From Nocardia coubleae NBRC 108252 (GTDB taxonomy: Bacteria; Actinomycetota; Actinomycetes; Mycobacteriales; Mycobacteriaceae): a stretch of DNA of 64,000 nucleotides. A model generated the notes under the pieces. The model was not told the origin of the DNA. It made no database searches and worked only from the letters and a program-made list of their open reading frames with translations. The stretch spans positions 62,001-126,000 of the forward strand of contig NZ_BDBD01000026.1 of the NCBI RefSeq assembly GCF_001612805.1, written 5' to 3'. Positions 1 to 8,480 of this stretch are shown one piece after another (positions within the stretch are counted from its first letter, which is position 1; each line of letters starts with the position of its first letter). The position numbers and the translations under genes were made by a program.

Positions 1-2215
1 TCGGGCTTGGCGCGGGCGGGATGATGATGATCGGTGCCGGATTGCGTGGTGTGTCGCTCGGTGGGTTGAGGATGTCGAAGCCACCACCGCCACCGCCGCC
101 ACCGCCACCGGATGAGGGCGGCGGGGCAGGTACCAGTGACCCGCTGCCGCCCAGCGGCGGAGTCGGGAATTCCTCCACGGGCGAACCGGCGAGCGCGGTG
201 TCCATCGTCTGCTTCCAGATGTCGGCGGGCAGCCCCGAACCCCAGATCGGGTTGCCGCGTCCATCGCGCAGCGGCTGCGGATGCTCGGTACCCACCCACA
301 CCGCCGTCGACAGCGACGGCGTGTACCCGACCATCCAGGCGTCCTTGTTGGCCCCGGTCTCACCCAACTGGGTCGTCCCCGTCTTGCTCGCCGACGGCCT
401 GCCCCCGGCCAGGCCGTGCCCGTTGGAGTAATTGGCGATCGGCTCCATCGCCCGCGTGGTCGCGTCGGCGATGGCCGGGCTGATGCGCTGCTCCGGCTCC
501 GGAAGTTGTTTGCCCCTGCGGGTTTCCGGCGGACCACGATCGAGCAGCACCTGACCGTTGCCGGTGGTCACCCGCTGCACGAAGTACGGCTGCCGGTACA
601 CCCCCGACGCGGCGAGCGTGGCATACGCCGACGCCATATCGATCGGTCGAACCAGGTACTGCCCCAACACGATTCCGTTGAGCGGTGGCTCGCCGTTCTC
701 GGTGAGCGTCTCGCCCTCGACACCCGGGATGTGCTCGGGGATGCCCGCGAGATGCGCGGCCTGGGCCACCGAGCGTGGACCGTCGGCCATCGTCATGGTG
801 AGCCGGTAGAAACTGGTGTTGAGGGACCGTTTCAGCGCCTCGGCCAGCGAACACCGTCCACACGAGTCGCCGTCCACATTCTTGATGGTCGTACCACGAT
901 CGGTGATAGGCGAACTGTCGATCGCCCGCGTCACCGGGATGCCCTGCATCTGGGCGGCGACGAGCGCGAAAACCTTGAAGGCCGAACCGGTTTGCAGCGG
1001 CGCCTGGGCGAAGTCGAATCCGGTGCCGTCCTCGCCGCCGTAGTAGGCGCGCACCGCACCGCTTCGCGGGTCGATCGACACTACGGCCGCCCGCAATTCC
1101 GGTGGCTGCCAGGAGGATCGGGCGCGCACGCTGTCGACGGCGCCCGCCTGCGCGACCGGATCGATGGTCGTGGTGATCTGCAGGGCGCCGGTATTGATGT
1201 CGGCGTCGGTGAGTCCGGCGGCGCGCAGTTCTCGCAGCACCATGGTGCGGATGTGGCCCTCGGGCCCCGATGCCTCGGGTTCGGTCGCCACGTCGTCGAG
1301 GGCGAGGATCGGCGGGAACACCGTCGCGTCACGGTCGCCCGGAGCGAGTACGCGCATCTCGACCATCCCGTCGAGCACGTACTGCCAGCGGGCGCGCAAC
1401 TGGTCGAAGTGGGTTTCCGGGTCGAGCACCGAGGGGGAACGGATCACCGCGGCCAGCACCGCGCCTTCGGCCAGAGTCAGTTCCGGCACCGGCTTACCGA
1501 AGTACGCCTTGGCCGCCGCCGCGATGCCGTAGGCGCCGCGACCGTAGTAGATGGTGTTCAGGTACGCGGCGAGGATCTCGTCCTTGCTCCACTGCCTCGA
1601 CATCTTCGCCGCGATGATGAGCTCGCGCATCTTGCGGGTGACGGTGCGTTCGGAACTCAGGAAGGCGTTCTTCACGTACTGCTGGGTGATCGTCGACCCG
1701 CCACCGGCGTTGTCGTGCCCGGCCAGGTTGTCCCGTGCCGCGCGCAGGAACCCGCTCGTGGAGTATCCGGCGTTGGTGTAGAAGGTGCGGTCCTCGGCCG
1801 CGAGCACCGCCTCCCGCACGTGCATGGGCACCTCGGTCAGCGGGATGGGAATCCGGTTGCCTTGCGGCGGAATGATTTTCGCCAGCACCGTTGTGCCGTC
1901 GGCGGCCAACACCGTCGCCGGTTGCTCGACGGCCACCTCGCCCGGTTCAGGGATCTCCGAGCTCCAGTACACCGCGAAGAACAGCAGCGCGGGCACACAC
2001 ACGAAGATCACGAACAGCGCGAAGACCAGCCGCCGGATCCGCTGCGCCCTGGTGCGTGGCGGGCGGGGTTCCGGGTCGTCGTCGCCCGCCAACCGGGCAG
2101 CCTGGGCCCGCCGGGCCGCACCCTTGCGCGGCTGCTGCTCGCGCAGAGGATCCCGGAAGCCTGCGATCGACGTATACGGCACGTCCTCGTCGGAACGCCC
2201 GCGCCTGCCGGCCAC
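1..2215 (-). CDS. ponA: Bifunctional class A penicillin-binding protein (glycosyltransferase/transpeptidase), 3' end off the window
   Basis: Builds peptidoglycan outside the membrane by polymerising lipid II glycans and cross-linking stem peptides. Read from an ATG at 2221, the protein shows a basic cytoplasmic N-terminus, one membrane segment (about residues 62-85), a GT51 glycosyltransferase domain (catalytic Glu in EDRTFY near 143, GGSTITQQ, KDEILAAYLNTIYYG) and a transpeptidase domain with SAFK (Ser near 413), SLN and KTG (Lys near 613). The tail is proline- and glycine-rich, as in mycobacterial PonA1. A GGGAGGAG site lies only 2-3 bases from that ATG but about 8 from a GTG two codons in, so the GTG is preferred. 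The frame is still open at base 1. It lies downstream of sugB on the same strand. Confidence 0.93.
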   Translation of the reverse strand, partial: MAGRRGRSDEDVPYTSIAGFRDPLREQQPRKGAARRAQAARLAGDDDPEPRPPRTRAQRIRRLVFALFVIFVCVPALLFFAVYWSSEIPEPGEVAVEQPATVLAADGTTVLAKIIPPQGNRIPIPLTEVPMHVREAVLAAEDRTFYTNAGYSTSGFLRAARDNLAGHDNAGGGSTITQQYVKNAFLSSERTVTRKMRELIIAAKMSRQWSKDEILAAYLNTIYYGRGAYGIAAAAKAYFGKPVPELTLAEGAVLAAVIRSPSVLDPETHFDQLRARWQYVLDGMVEMRVLAPGDRDATVFPPILALDDVATEPEASGPEGHIRTMVLRELRAAGLTDADINTGALQITTTIDPVAQAGAVDSVRARSSWQPPELRAAVVSIDPRSGAVRAYYGGEDGTGFDFAQAPLQTGSAFKVFALVAAQMQGIPVTRAIDSSPITDRGTTIKNVDGDSCGRCSLAEALKRSLNTSFYRLTMTMADGPRSVAQAAHLAGIPEHIPGVEGETLTENGEPPLNGIVLGQYLVRPIDMASAYATLAASGVYRQPYFVQRVTTGNGQVLLDRGPPETRRGKQLPEPEQRISPAIADATTRAMEPIANYSNGHGLAGGRPSASKTGTTQLGETGANKDAWMVGYTPSLSTAVWVGTEHPQPLRDGRGNPIWGSGLPADIWKQTMDTALAGSPVEEFPTPPLGGSGSLVPAPPPSSGGGGGGGGGGFDILNPPSDTPRNPAPIIIIPPAPSP

Positions 2216-2286
2216 GACCATCTCCTCCCGTCGGTGCAGGCGACTTTACCCGCCTGCACCGGCATAACCCGGGAGGAGCACGCCCG

Positions 2287-3186
2287 TCAGCTCTTCACGC
2301 CGCCCGCGGTGAGGCCGGAGATGATGCGGCGCTGGAAGATCAGCACCATGATCACCAGCGGCACGGTGACGATCACACCGGCCGCCATGATCGCCGCGTA
2401 CGGCTGGACCAGCGGGTCGTTGCCGGAGAAGCTCGCGATGGCGACCGTCACCGGCTTGGTCTGCTCACCGGAGAGCAATCGGGCGAGCAGATATTCGTTG
2501 ACCGAGGCGATGAACGCCAGGATCGCGGTGGTGAACACCGCGGGCGCCGCAAGCGGCAGCATGACCAACCGGAACGCCTGCAGCTTGCTCGCACCGTCGA
2601 TGCGCGCGGCTTCTTCGAGCTCCCACGGCAATTCGGCGAAGAACGACGCCAGGATGTACACCGTCATCGGCAGTACGAACGAGATGTTCGGGATGATCAT
2701 CGCCTGGTACTGGCCGATCCAGCCGAGGTCGGTGAACAGCTGGAACAGCGGCGTCACCAGCACGACGGCAGGGAACATCGACGCCGAAAGGATCAGCCCC
2801 GAAACCAGGTACTTGCCCGCGAAGGTCATCCGGGCGAGCGCGTACGCGGCGAGCACGCCGAGCAACAACGCGACCACCGTCGTCACCGAGCCGATGATCA
2901 CGCTGTTGAGCAGCGCCTTGCCGAAGTCGTTGCCGCGGCTGGTGTCGAAGGCGTTGCGGAAGTTCTCCAGCGTCATGTGGGTCGGCCACGGAGTGCTGTC
3001 GAAGGTGTGGGCCGGGTCGCGGAACGCGACAACGGCCATCCAGTAGAACGGTCCGAGCCCCCATACGAGCACGATCGCCACACCGAGGTACAGGCGAACG
3101 GTTCCGAGCCGTCTGCGCCACGAATCCGACTGTGTCGCAACAGGTTCGCGTTCGGCGGTGGGCTCTTTGGTCATCGAGATGCTCAT
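2287..3186 (-). CDS. sugB: Sugar ABC transporter permease, SugB-like
   Basis: Inner-membrane permease of an importer of the CUT1 (MalG/SugB) class. The 299-residue protein has six predicted membrane segments and the cytoplasmic EAA loop (EEAARIDGAS, about residue 195) that contacts the ATPase. Its start codon overlaps the sugA stop by one base (TGATG), implying translational coupling. Gene order lpqY-sugA-sugB matches the mycobacterial trehalose-recycling importer, so trehalose is the likely substrate by analogy; the sequence does not prove it. The ATPase partner is not adjacent: the best candidate is at 11513-12595. Confidence 0.88.
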   Translation of the reverse strand: MSISMTKEPTAEREPVATQSDSWRRRLGTVRLYLGVAIVLVWGLGPFYWMAVVAFRDPAHTFDSTPWPTHMTLENFRNAFDTSRGNDFGKALLNSVIIGSVTTVVALLLGVLAAYALARMTFAGKYLVSGLILSASMFPAVVLVTPLFQLFTDLGWIGQYQAMIIPNISFVLPMTVYILASFFAELPWELEEAARIDGASKLQAFRLVMLPLAAPAVFTTAILAFIASVNEYLLARLLSGEQTKPVTVAIASFSGNDPLVQPYAAIMAAGVIVTVPLVIMVLIFQRRIISGLTAGGVKS

Positions 3187-4163
3187 CAGTTCGCCTTCCG
3201 CTGCTCTTCCTGCGTGCGAACGGCGTTGGCGCCCAACACCTTCACCAGCAGGAACGCGATCGCGAACACCAGCACGAAGGTGATCGTCGACAGGGCGGCC
3301 GCGCTGTTGGGACCTTGGCGCACCTGGTCGACCACCAGGATCGACAGGGTGCTGGTGGCCGGGTTCGCGCCGGTCATGATCGCGGGCAGGTCGTACATGC
3401 GCAGCGCGTCCATGGTGCGGAACAGCACCGCGACCAGCAGTGCGGGCTTGAGCAGCGGCAGCGTGATGTGCACGAACCGCTGCCAGGCCGAGGCGCCGTC
3501 GACCTTGGCCGCCTCGTACACGTCGTTCGGGATCACCTGCAGCCCGGCCAGGATCAGCAGCGCCATGAACGGGGTGGTCTTCCACACGTCGGCCACGATC
3601 ACCGCGAACCTAGAAGCCCACACATCCGAGGTCCACAGGATCTCGGTGCCGAGCACCCGGTTCACCACGCCGTCGTACTGGAACATGAACTCCCACAGCC
3701 GCGCGGTGACAGCGGTGGGGATGGCCCACGGGATCAGCACCGCGGCCCGCAACAGCGCCCGGCCACGGAAGGTCTTGCCCATCACGATGGCCATGCCGAG
3801 GCCGAGGGTCGCCTCGATCGTCACGGTCACCACCGTGAAGAACAGGGTGACCCCGACCGCCGCCCAGAACTGCGACCCGAGCGTGCCGGTCGGGCACGAC
3901 ACCGTACCCATCAGCGAATTGCATTGCTGCAGTAGCCAATGGGTGTAGTTGTCGAAACCCGCGCTGCCGCCCTCGACGAACATTCCGGTGGCGGGGTCGA
4001 TGCCTGCGTCCTTGCGGAACGACATCCACAGCGCCTGGAACACCGGATAACCGATGACCACGGCCAGCGCCACCATCACCGGCGTCACGAACAGCCACGC
4101 CCGCCGTGATTGCCTCAGTTGCAGCGCTAGCCCGCGCTGCTTGGCTCCCGAAGGATCCGACAC
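3186..4163 (-). CDS. sugA: Sugar ABC transporter permease, SugA-like
   Basis: First permease of the same importer (MalF/SugA class), 325 residues. An N-terminal membrane segment (WLFVTPVMVALAVVIGYPV) is followed by a periplasmic loop of about 60 residues containing two cysteines, then five more segments and the EAA loop (YEAAKVDGASAWQRF). The start is a GTG with AGGAGAG about 10 bases upstream. It lies 45 bp after lpqY and overlaps sugB. The function (trehalose or a related disaccharide) is inferred from family and order. Confidence 0.88.
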   Translation of the reverse strand: MSDPSGAKQRGLALQLRQSRRAWLFVTPVMVALAVVIGYPVFQALWMSFRKDAGIDPATGMFVEGGSAGFDNYTHWLLQQCNSLMGTVSCPTGTLGSQFWAAVGVTLFFTVVTVTIEATLGLGMAIVMGKTFRGRALLRAAVLIPWAIPTAVTARLWEFMFQYDGVVNRVLGTEILWTSDVWASRFAVIVADVWKTTPFMALLILAGLQVIPNDVYEAAKVDGASAWQRFVHITLPLLKPALLVAVLFRTMDALRMYDLPAIMTGANPATSTLSILVVDQVRQGPNSAAALSTITFVLVFAIAFLLVKVLGANAVRTQEEQRKAN

Positions 4164-4208
4164 CGTTTCTACTCTCCTACGGTCTGGTCGGGTCCGCTGC
4201 GCGTACCG

Positions 4209-5486
4209 CTACGAACCAGCGGTCTCGATGCCCTTTTGCATGCCTGCGACTGCGTCGTCGACGGACTTCGTGCCGTTCAGGGCAGCATATGCGTTGTCCT
4301 GGATGGCCTTTGACACCGCCTCGTAGAACGGCGAGACCGGTCGCGGCACCGCGTTGGCGATCGACTCCTTCAGCGCGGGCAGGTACGGCATCTTCGCGAT
4401 CAGGGCCGGGTCGTCGTAGAGCGAGGTACGCACCGGCGGGAAGGCGCCCTGGGCGACGATCTGCTGTGCCTCTTCGCTGACCATGAAGCGAACGAAGTCG
4501 GCGGCGGTGGCCTTGTTCTTGGAGAACGCGCTGATCGCGACGTTGTAGCCGCCGAGGGTCGAGGCGCCGACATCGGTCTTGCCGGGCAGCGGTGCCACGC
4601 CGAAGCGGTCCTTCACCATCGAACCCTCGCCGTTGGCCTGGCCGTACAGATACGGCCAGGTGCGCAGGAACAGCAGCTTGCCCGACTCGAACGCGTTCGC
4701 GCTCTCGCCTTCCTTGAAGCTGATGGCCTCTTTGGGGATGTCGCCGCGCTGGTAGGCGTCGACCAGAACCTTCAGGCCCTCTTTGGATTCGGGACTGTTC
4801 ACGGTGGGGGTCTTGCCGTCGGCGCCGACGAAGCTACCGCCGTAGGCGTTGATGACCTCGGAGGTGTTCACGGTCAGGCCCTCGTAGGGGAACAGCTGAC
4901 CGGCGTAGCAGCCGATGTTGTTGTCGCGCGCGATCTGGCACTGGCCGAGCATCTCCGACCAGGTGCGCGGCGGGTTGGGCACCAGGTCCTTGCGGTAGTA
5001 CAGCAGGCCGCCGTTGGTGTTGCGCGGTGCCGCGTACAGCTTGCCGTTGTAGGTGGCGCTGGCAACGGTCGGCGCGAGCAGCGGCGCGGTGTCGATGGCG
5101 AAGCTGCCTTCGAGCGGCTGGATCCAGCCCTTGGCGGCGAACTCCGCGGTGTAGGGCACGTCGAGGGCGACCACGTCGTAGCCGTCCTGCTTCGAGCGGA
5201 AGTGCTCGGCCATGTCGTCGCGCTGCTGGTCGGCGTCGGCCGACTGCTCCTTGAACGTCACCTGCTCGTTCGGGTGCGCGGCGTTCCAGCGGTCGATGAG
5301 CTGCTTGACCATCCCGGTCTCGGAGACGTCCTTACCCTCGACGTAGGTGATCGGTCCACGCCCGGTCAGGTTCTGGTCGAGGGCGTTGCCGCCGTTGTCA
5401 CTCGAGCAGGCGCTGGCGAACGATGCGGTAAGCAACGCAATCGAGGCAGCAGCCATCGTCGCTCTGGGGACAAACTTCAAGGCCAT
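4209..5486 (-). CDS. lpqY: Sugar-binding lipoprotein of ABC importer, LpqY-like
   Basis: Extracellular solute-binding protein (family 1) that delivers sugar to SugA/SugB. The 425-residue product has a lipoprotein signal peptide with lipobox ASAC (Cys27), so it should be anchored to the outer face of the membrane. GGAG lies 8 bases before the chosen ATG. The body has the usual two-lobe features of the family (TSEVINAYGG, GGYNVAISAFSKNKATAADFVRFM). It leads an lpqY-sugA-sugB operon. Trehalose is the likely ligand by analogy with mycobacterial LpqY; another disaccharide cannot be excluded. Confidence 0.88.
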   Translation of the reverse strand: MALKFVPRATMAAASIALLTASFASACSSDNGGNALDQNLTGRGPITYVEGKDVSETGMVKQLIDRWNAAHPNEQVTFKEQSADADQQRDDMAEHFRSKQDGYDVVALDVPYTAEFAAKGWIQPLEGSFAIDTAPLLAPTVASATYNGKLYAAPRNTNGGLLYYRKDLVPNPPRTWSEMLGQCQIARDNNIGCYAGQLFPYEGLTVNTSEVINAYGGSFVGADGKTPTVNSPESKEGLKVLVDAYQRGDIPKEAISFKEGESANAFESGKLLFLRTWPYLYGQANGEGSMVKDRFGVAPLPGKTDVGASTLGGYNVAISAFSKNKATAADFVRFMVSEEAQQIVAQGAFPPVRTSLYDDPALIAKMPYLPALKESIANAVPRPVSPFYEAVSKAIQDNAYAALNGTKSVDDAVAGMQKGIETAGS

Positions 5487-5579
5487 CGCAGACACTCCAG
5501 GGTCGAGACAGTGAGCAGCAGCACAGTGCGTCGGTGCAGGGGCAAACATACAGGATTTGTGGCGGCGCGGGCGCCGCGT

Positions 5580-5707
5580 GTTCGCGGCCCCGCCGGTCCC
5601 GACGATCAGGTACCGTGGCTTGCTCCTTCGTCGCCTACGCCACGGCACCTGATCGTCGGGACGGCCGCGAACCGCCGCTGCGCGGCGATCCCTCCTCGAG
5701 GTCGGGA
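5580..5707. repeat. Long imperfect palindrome plus conserved tail (dispersed repeat, copy A)
   Basis: GTTCGCGGCC (5580-5589) pairs with GGCCGCGAAC (5663-5672). Inside it, a 23-base arm (5596-5618) pairs with 5640-5662 with one mismatch. The apex contains CTCCTTCGTCGCC. The right side continues as a small hairpin (CGCCGC-TGC-GCGGCG) and a CCTCCTCGAGGTCGGG tail. The block from GGCCGCGAAC to the tail recurs at about 44644-44688. It lies between lpqY and the DUF2786 gene. A cruciform or strong RNA hairpin is expected; its role is unknown. Confidence 0.85.
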
Positions 5708-5773
5708 TGTGGTGGCGGGTAGTGCGGTTATGCGTGCTGAAGTGTGTCGGTGTGGTGGCCTACCCTCGATCGA

Positions 5774-6604
5774 GTGACCATTGCATCGTCGGCGGGGCCG
5801 GACCGGATGCTCTCCCGGATCGGTGGTTTGCTGCGCAAGGCCGAGGCCACCGACAACGAGCACGAGGCCGAGGCGTTTCTCGCGGCCGCGCAACGGCTGG
5901 CGACGAAGTCGTCGATCGATCTGGCGGTGGCGCGCTCGCATGTGGCGCGGCGCGAGCGCAGGTCCACCCCGGTGCAGCGGATCATCCCGATCGGGGAGCC
6001 GGGGCGGAAGGGGCTGCGTACCTACGTGCAGCTGTTCGTCGCCATCGCCACGGCCAACGACGTGCGCTGCGATGTCGCGCGCACCTCCTCGCAGGTCTAC
6101 GCCTACGGTTTCGACGCCGATATCGACGCCTGCGAGGCGCTGTACGCGAGTCTGCTTGTGCAGATGGTGCGGGCCTCGGATCATTACATCAAGTCGGGTG
6201 CGTATCGCGAGGCCACGGTGGTGAAGGTGGTCACCGAGAAGCGGTTCGGCCGCACGGTGCGCCGCAAGGTGCAGGCCCCGGTCGCCGGTGTGACGGCGCG
6301 ACTGAATTTCCAGATGGCGTTCGCGGCGCGGATCGGCGCGCGACTGGCCGAGGTGAAGGCCGAGGTGGTCGCCGAGGAATCGGCGGTCGAGTCGACCGGA
6401 ACCGCACTCGCCCTGCGCGACAAGGAACTCGCCCTCACCGACTTCTACACCGCCACCTCGGAAGCGCGCGGCACCTGGCGCGGACCGCAGACCTCCACCG
6501 GCCATTCGGCCGCGGCCCGGCAGGCGGGCGACCGGGCGGGCCGCAACGCCCGCCTCGGCCCCTCCACCGAACTACCCGCCGCACGCGGCGAACTCACGGG
6601 ATGA
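5774..6604 (+). CDS. DUF2786 domain protein
   Basis: About 276 residues. The N-terminal part (MLSRIGGLLRKAEATDNEHE, then EAFLAAAQRLATK) is the DUF2786 domain, whose biochemical role is unknown. The rest is a mostly helical region with several basic stretches and a polar, probably disordered C-terminus. GTG 5774 is taken as the start; in-frame GTG codons at 5744 and 5750 are possible and no convincing ribosome site decides. It overlaps the next gene by four bases (ATGA), so the two are co-translated. The same two-family pairing is known in mycobacteria (Rv0184/Rv0185 type). Confidence 0.82.
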   Translation: MTIASSAGPDRMLSRIGGLLRKAEATDNEHEAEAFLAAAQRLATKSSIDLAVARSHVARRERRSTPVQRIIPIGEPGRKGLRTYVQLFVAIATANDVRCDVARTSSQVYAYGFDADIDACEALYASLLVQMVRASDHYIKSGAYREATVVKVVTEKRFGRTVRRKVQAPVAGVTARLNFQMAFAARIGARLAEVKAEVVAEESAVESTGTALALRDKELALTDFYTATSEARGTWRGPQTSTGHSAAARQAGDRAGRNARLGPSTELPAARGELTG

Positions 6605-7143
6605 ACCGCGAGCCCGACGATGTCTCCGGTCCGGCTCCACGACGCGACACCCAGCGGGCGCGGGTGTACGACGCCGAGCAGTTGGTGCGCGGTGTCTTCG
6701 ACCGCGCCGAGGAATTCGGGCATCGCACTGTCGATATCTACGGTTCGCAGGTGACCTTGCCCGTCGAGCGGCGATTCGCGTCGGTGGAATCGGTGCAGAG
6801 TTATGTCGACAAGGTGCTCGCACTGAATTGGGTTCGAGCCCAATGGGATCGGGCGGCGATTTCCGTGCGGGTCCGTGCGCGGGCGGGCACGGCTGCGGCA
6901 CACTACGAACGTGCCGCTGCCGTGCTGGCCGTCCCACTCCATACCGGCGCCACCGCGTGGGCGCTGCGCGAACTGGTTGTTCTGCACGAACTCGCCCATC
7001 ATTTGGCGCCGACCCCCGACGAAGTGTCGCACGGACCCGAATTCTGCACTCGCTATGCGGAATTGGCCGACGGCGTGATCGGTCCCGAAGCGGCTCTGCT
7101 GATCCGGGCGACATTCGCCGGTTGCGGAGTCCGCTTCGGGTGA
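6601..7143 (+). CDS. Putative HEXXH metallohydrolase (TIGR04338-like)
   Basis: A 180-residue soluble protein with a zinc-peptidase-like motif, HELAHH, followed about 14 residues on by HGPEF, the arrangement expected for two His and one acidic ligand. There is no signal peptide, so it should act in the cytoplasm. Its start overlaps the DUF2786 gene (ATGA). The combination matches a conserved actinobacterial pair; substrate and function are unknown. Proteolytic activity is inferred from the motif only. Confidence 0.8.
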   Translation: MNREPDDVSGPAPRRDTQRARVYDAEQLVRGVFDRAEEFGHRTVDIYGSQVTLPVERRFASVESVQSYVDKVLALNWVRAQWDRAAISVRVRARAGTAAAHYERAAAVLAVPLHTGATAWALRELVVLHELAHHLAPTPDEVSHGPEFCTRYAELADGVIGPEAALLIRATFAGCGVRFG

Positions 7144-7148
7144 GCCGC

Positions 7149-7394
7149 CTATCGGTTTCCGGTGCTGCCCGGGGCGCTACCGCGTCCGCCCGACCCCTGT
7201 CCGCCCGGGGCGGGAGAGGTGCAGGATTTGCTGTCTGTGCAGGGAGAACTGCTCGTCGAACCGCCACGCCCGCCCCCGCTCTGCGAGCCGTGAGCCGCGG
7301 CGTAACTCGTCTGCTCGAATGTCGCCGCGGCGGCCGCACCGGCCCCCATCAGGCTGAACGCGGCGATCATCGTGGCGGCAATTGCTGTCTTCAT
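7149..7394 (-). CDS. Small secreted Gly/Ser-rich peptide
   Basis: An 81-residue protein with a clear signal peptide (MKTAIAATMIAAFSLMGAGA, cleavage likely after an Ala run near residue 24). The mature part is short and disordered, rich in Gly, Ser and Pro, with two cysteines (PCTDSKSC) that could form a disulfide. AGGGG lies just upstream of the ATG. It converges on the HEXXH gene with only five bases between. No known family is recognised. Confidence 0.7.
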   Translation of the reverse strand: MKTAIAATMIAAFSLMGAGAAAAATFEQTSYAAAHGSQSGGGRGGSTSSSPCTDSKSCTSPAPGGQGSGGRGSAPGSTGNR

Positions 7395-7530
7395 TGTTTC
7401 CCCTTTGTTCTCGGCTACGAGTTGATCGTGCGGGAAGGGGACTAATGAATTCTCAACGGCCGCTTGTAGATAAGGCTCGAGGCTCCCGGCGCATGAGCAC
7501 CGGGACCTCGATTCGACGGGGTGTTGCCGA

Positions 7531-7953
7531 TCAGTCGTCGGCGACCTGGACGGCGACGTCGATATTGCCGCGGGTGGCGTTGGAGTAGGGGCACACCTGG
7601 TGCGCCTGGTCGGCCAGCTGCTGTGCTTCCTCGCGGGTGAGGTGGGGGAGGGTGACCTCGAGGGTGACGGCGAGCTGGAAGCCGCCCTTGTCGTTCGGGC
7701 CGATCGAAACCTGCGCGCCCACCGCCGAATCGGCGATATTCGCGCCTGCCTTCTTGCCGACCAGGCGCAGCGCGGAGTGGAAGCACGCGGCGTAACCGGC
7801 CGCGAACAGCTGCTCGGGGTTGGTGCCCGCGCCGTCGCCGCCCATTTCCTTCGGCGGGGCGAGCACCACGTCGAGCTTGCCGTCGGTGGTGCGGGCGGAG
7901 CCGGTGCGGCCTTCGCCGGTGGCAAGGGCTTCGGCGGTGTAGAGAACCTGCAT
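7531..7953 (-). CDS. ohr: Organic hydroperoxide resistance protein Ohr
   Basis: Thiol peroxidase of the OsmC/Ohr family that reduces organic and fatty-acid hydroperoxides in the cytoplasm. It has 140 residues, the normal size, and both reactive cysteines (Cys57 in AACFHS and Cys121 in VCPYSN). It lies eight bases after ohrR on the same strand, and the two form one operon whose only clear control site is the OhrR-type palindrome upstream of ohrR. Confidence 0.95.
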   Translation of the reverse strand: MQVLYTAEALATGEGRTGSARTTDGKLDVVLAPPKEMGGDGAGTNPEQLFAAGYAACFHSALRLVGKKAGANIADSAVGAQVSIGPNDKGGFQLAVTLEVTLPHLTREEAQQLADQAHQVCPYSNATRGNIDVAVQVADD

Positions 7954-7961
7954 GGGGAGTC

Positions 7962-8393
7962 TCATTTCTCGATGAGGGAATCGGTCAGTTTGCGGAGCAG
8001 AGTGCGGAGGGCGGCGGCTTCGTCGCCGGTCAGGCCCGCTGCTCGAGCCATTTCCGTGGGGATGGCGCAAGCTCGGGCGCGGACGGCCCGACCGTGCTCG
8101 GTGAGCACGATGTCGACGCGGCGTTCGTCGTCGGCCGCGCGTCTGCGCTGCACGAACCCGGTTGCTTCCAGTCGCTTGAGCAGTGGTGACAGGGTGCCGG
8201 AGTCGAGCTCGAGCGCCCTGCCGAGTTCGCCGACGCTGCGGCCGTCGCGTTCCCACAGCGCCAGCATCACCAGGTATTGCGGGTAGGTGAGTCCTAGTTG
8301 TTCCAGTTTCGGACGGTAGACCGCCGTCATCGCTCGCGAGGCCGCGTAGAGCGGGAAGCACAGCTGCTCGTCGAGGGTGAGTCCGTCGGTCAT
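7962..8393 (-). CDS. ohrR: Organic hydroperoxide sensor/repressor OhrR (MarR family)
   Basis: MarR-family winged-helix repressor, 143 residues. Cys12 (in [12 protein letters not shown]) matches the peroxide-sensing cysteine of OhrR, and the wing segment ([19 protein letters not shown]) is typical. An in-frame ATG seven codons upstream is possible, but it lies close to the operator. It should repress ohrR-ohr until its cysteine is oxidised by an organic peroxide. Confidence 0.93.
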   Translation of the reverse strand: MTDGLTLDEQLCFPLYAASRAMTAVYRPKLEQLGLTYPQYLVMLALWERDGRSVGELGRALELDSGTLSPLLKRLEATGFVQRRRAADDERRVDIVLTEHGRAVRARACAIPTEMARAAGLTGDEAAALRTLLRKLTDSLIEK

Positions 8394-8408
8394 GTTGGCA
8401 ACTGTAGC

Positions 8409-8425
8409 GCACAATTAAGTTGTGC
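8409..8425. promoter_or_regulatory. OhrR operator
   Basis: GCACAATTAAGTTGTGC is a near-perfect palindrome with six-base arms, 15 bases before the ohrR start. Its core (ACAATT-A-AGTTGT) fits the classical OhrR box TACAATTNAATTGTA. Autoregulation of ohrR-ohr follows directly. Confidence 0.8.
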
Positions 8426-8480
8426 ACAACTGAATAGTCGAGTGCTCTCCGGTCGGTGGTCGTACCGGTGTGGTCGGCGT

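Noticed and set aside
281-3046. Long open frame on the plus strand (over 900 codons) opposite the PBP and sugar transporter genes
   Set aside because: High-GC antisense shadow: Arg/His/Gly-rich translation without domains. The minus strand carries complete known genes there.
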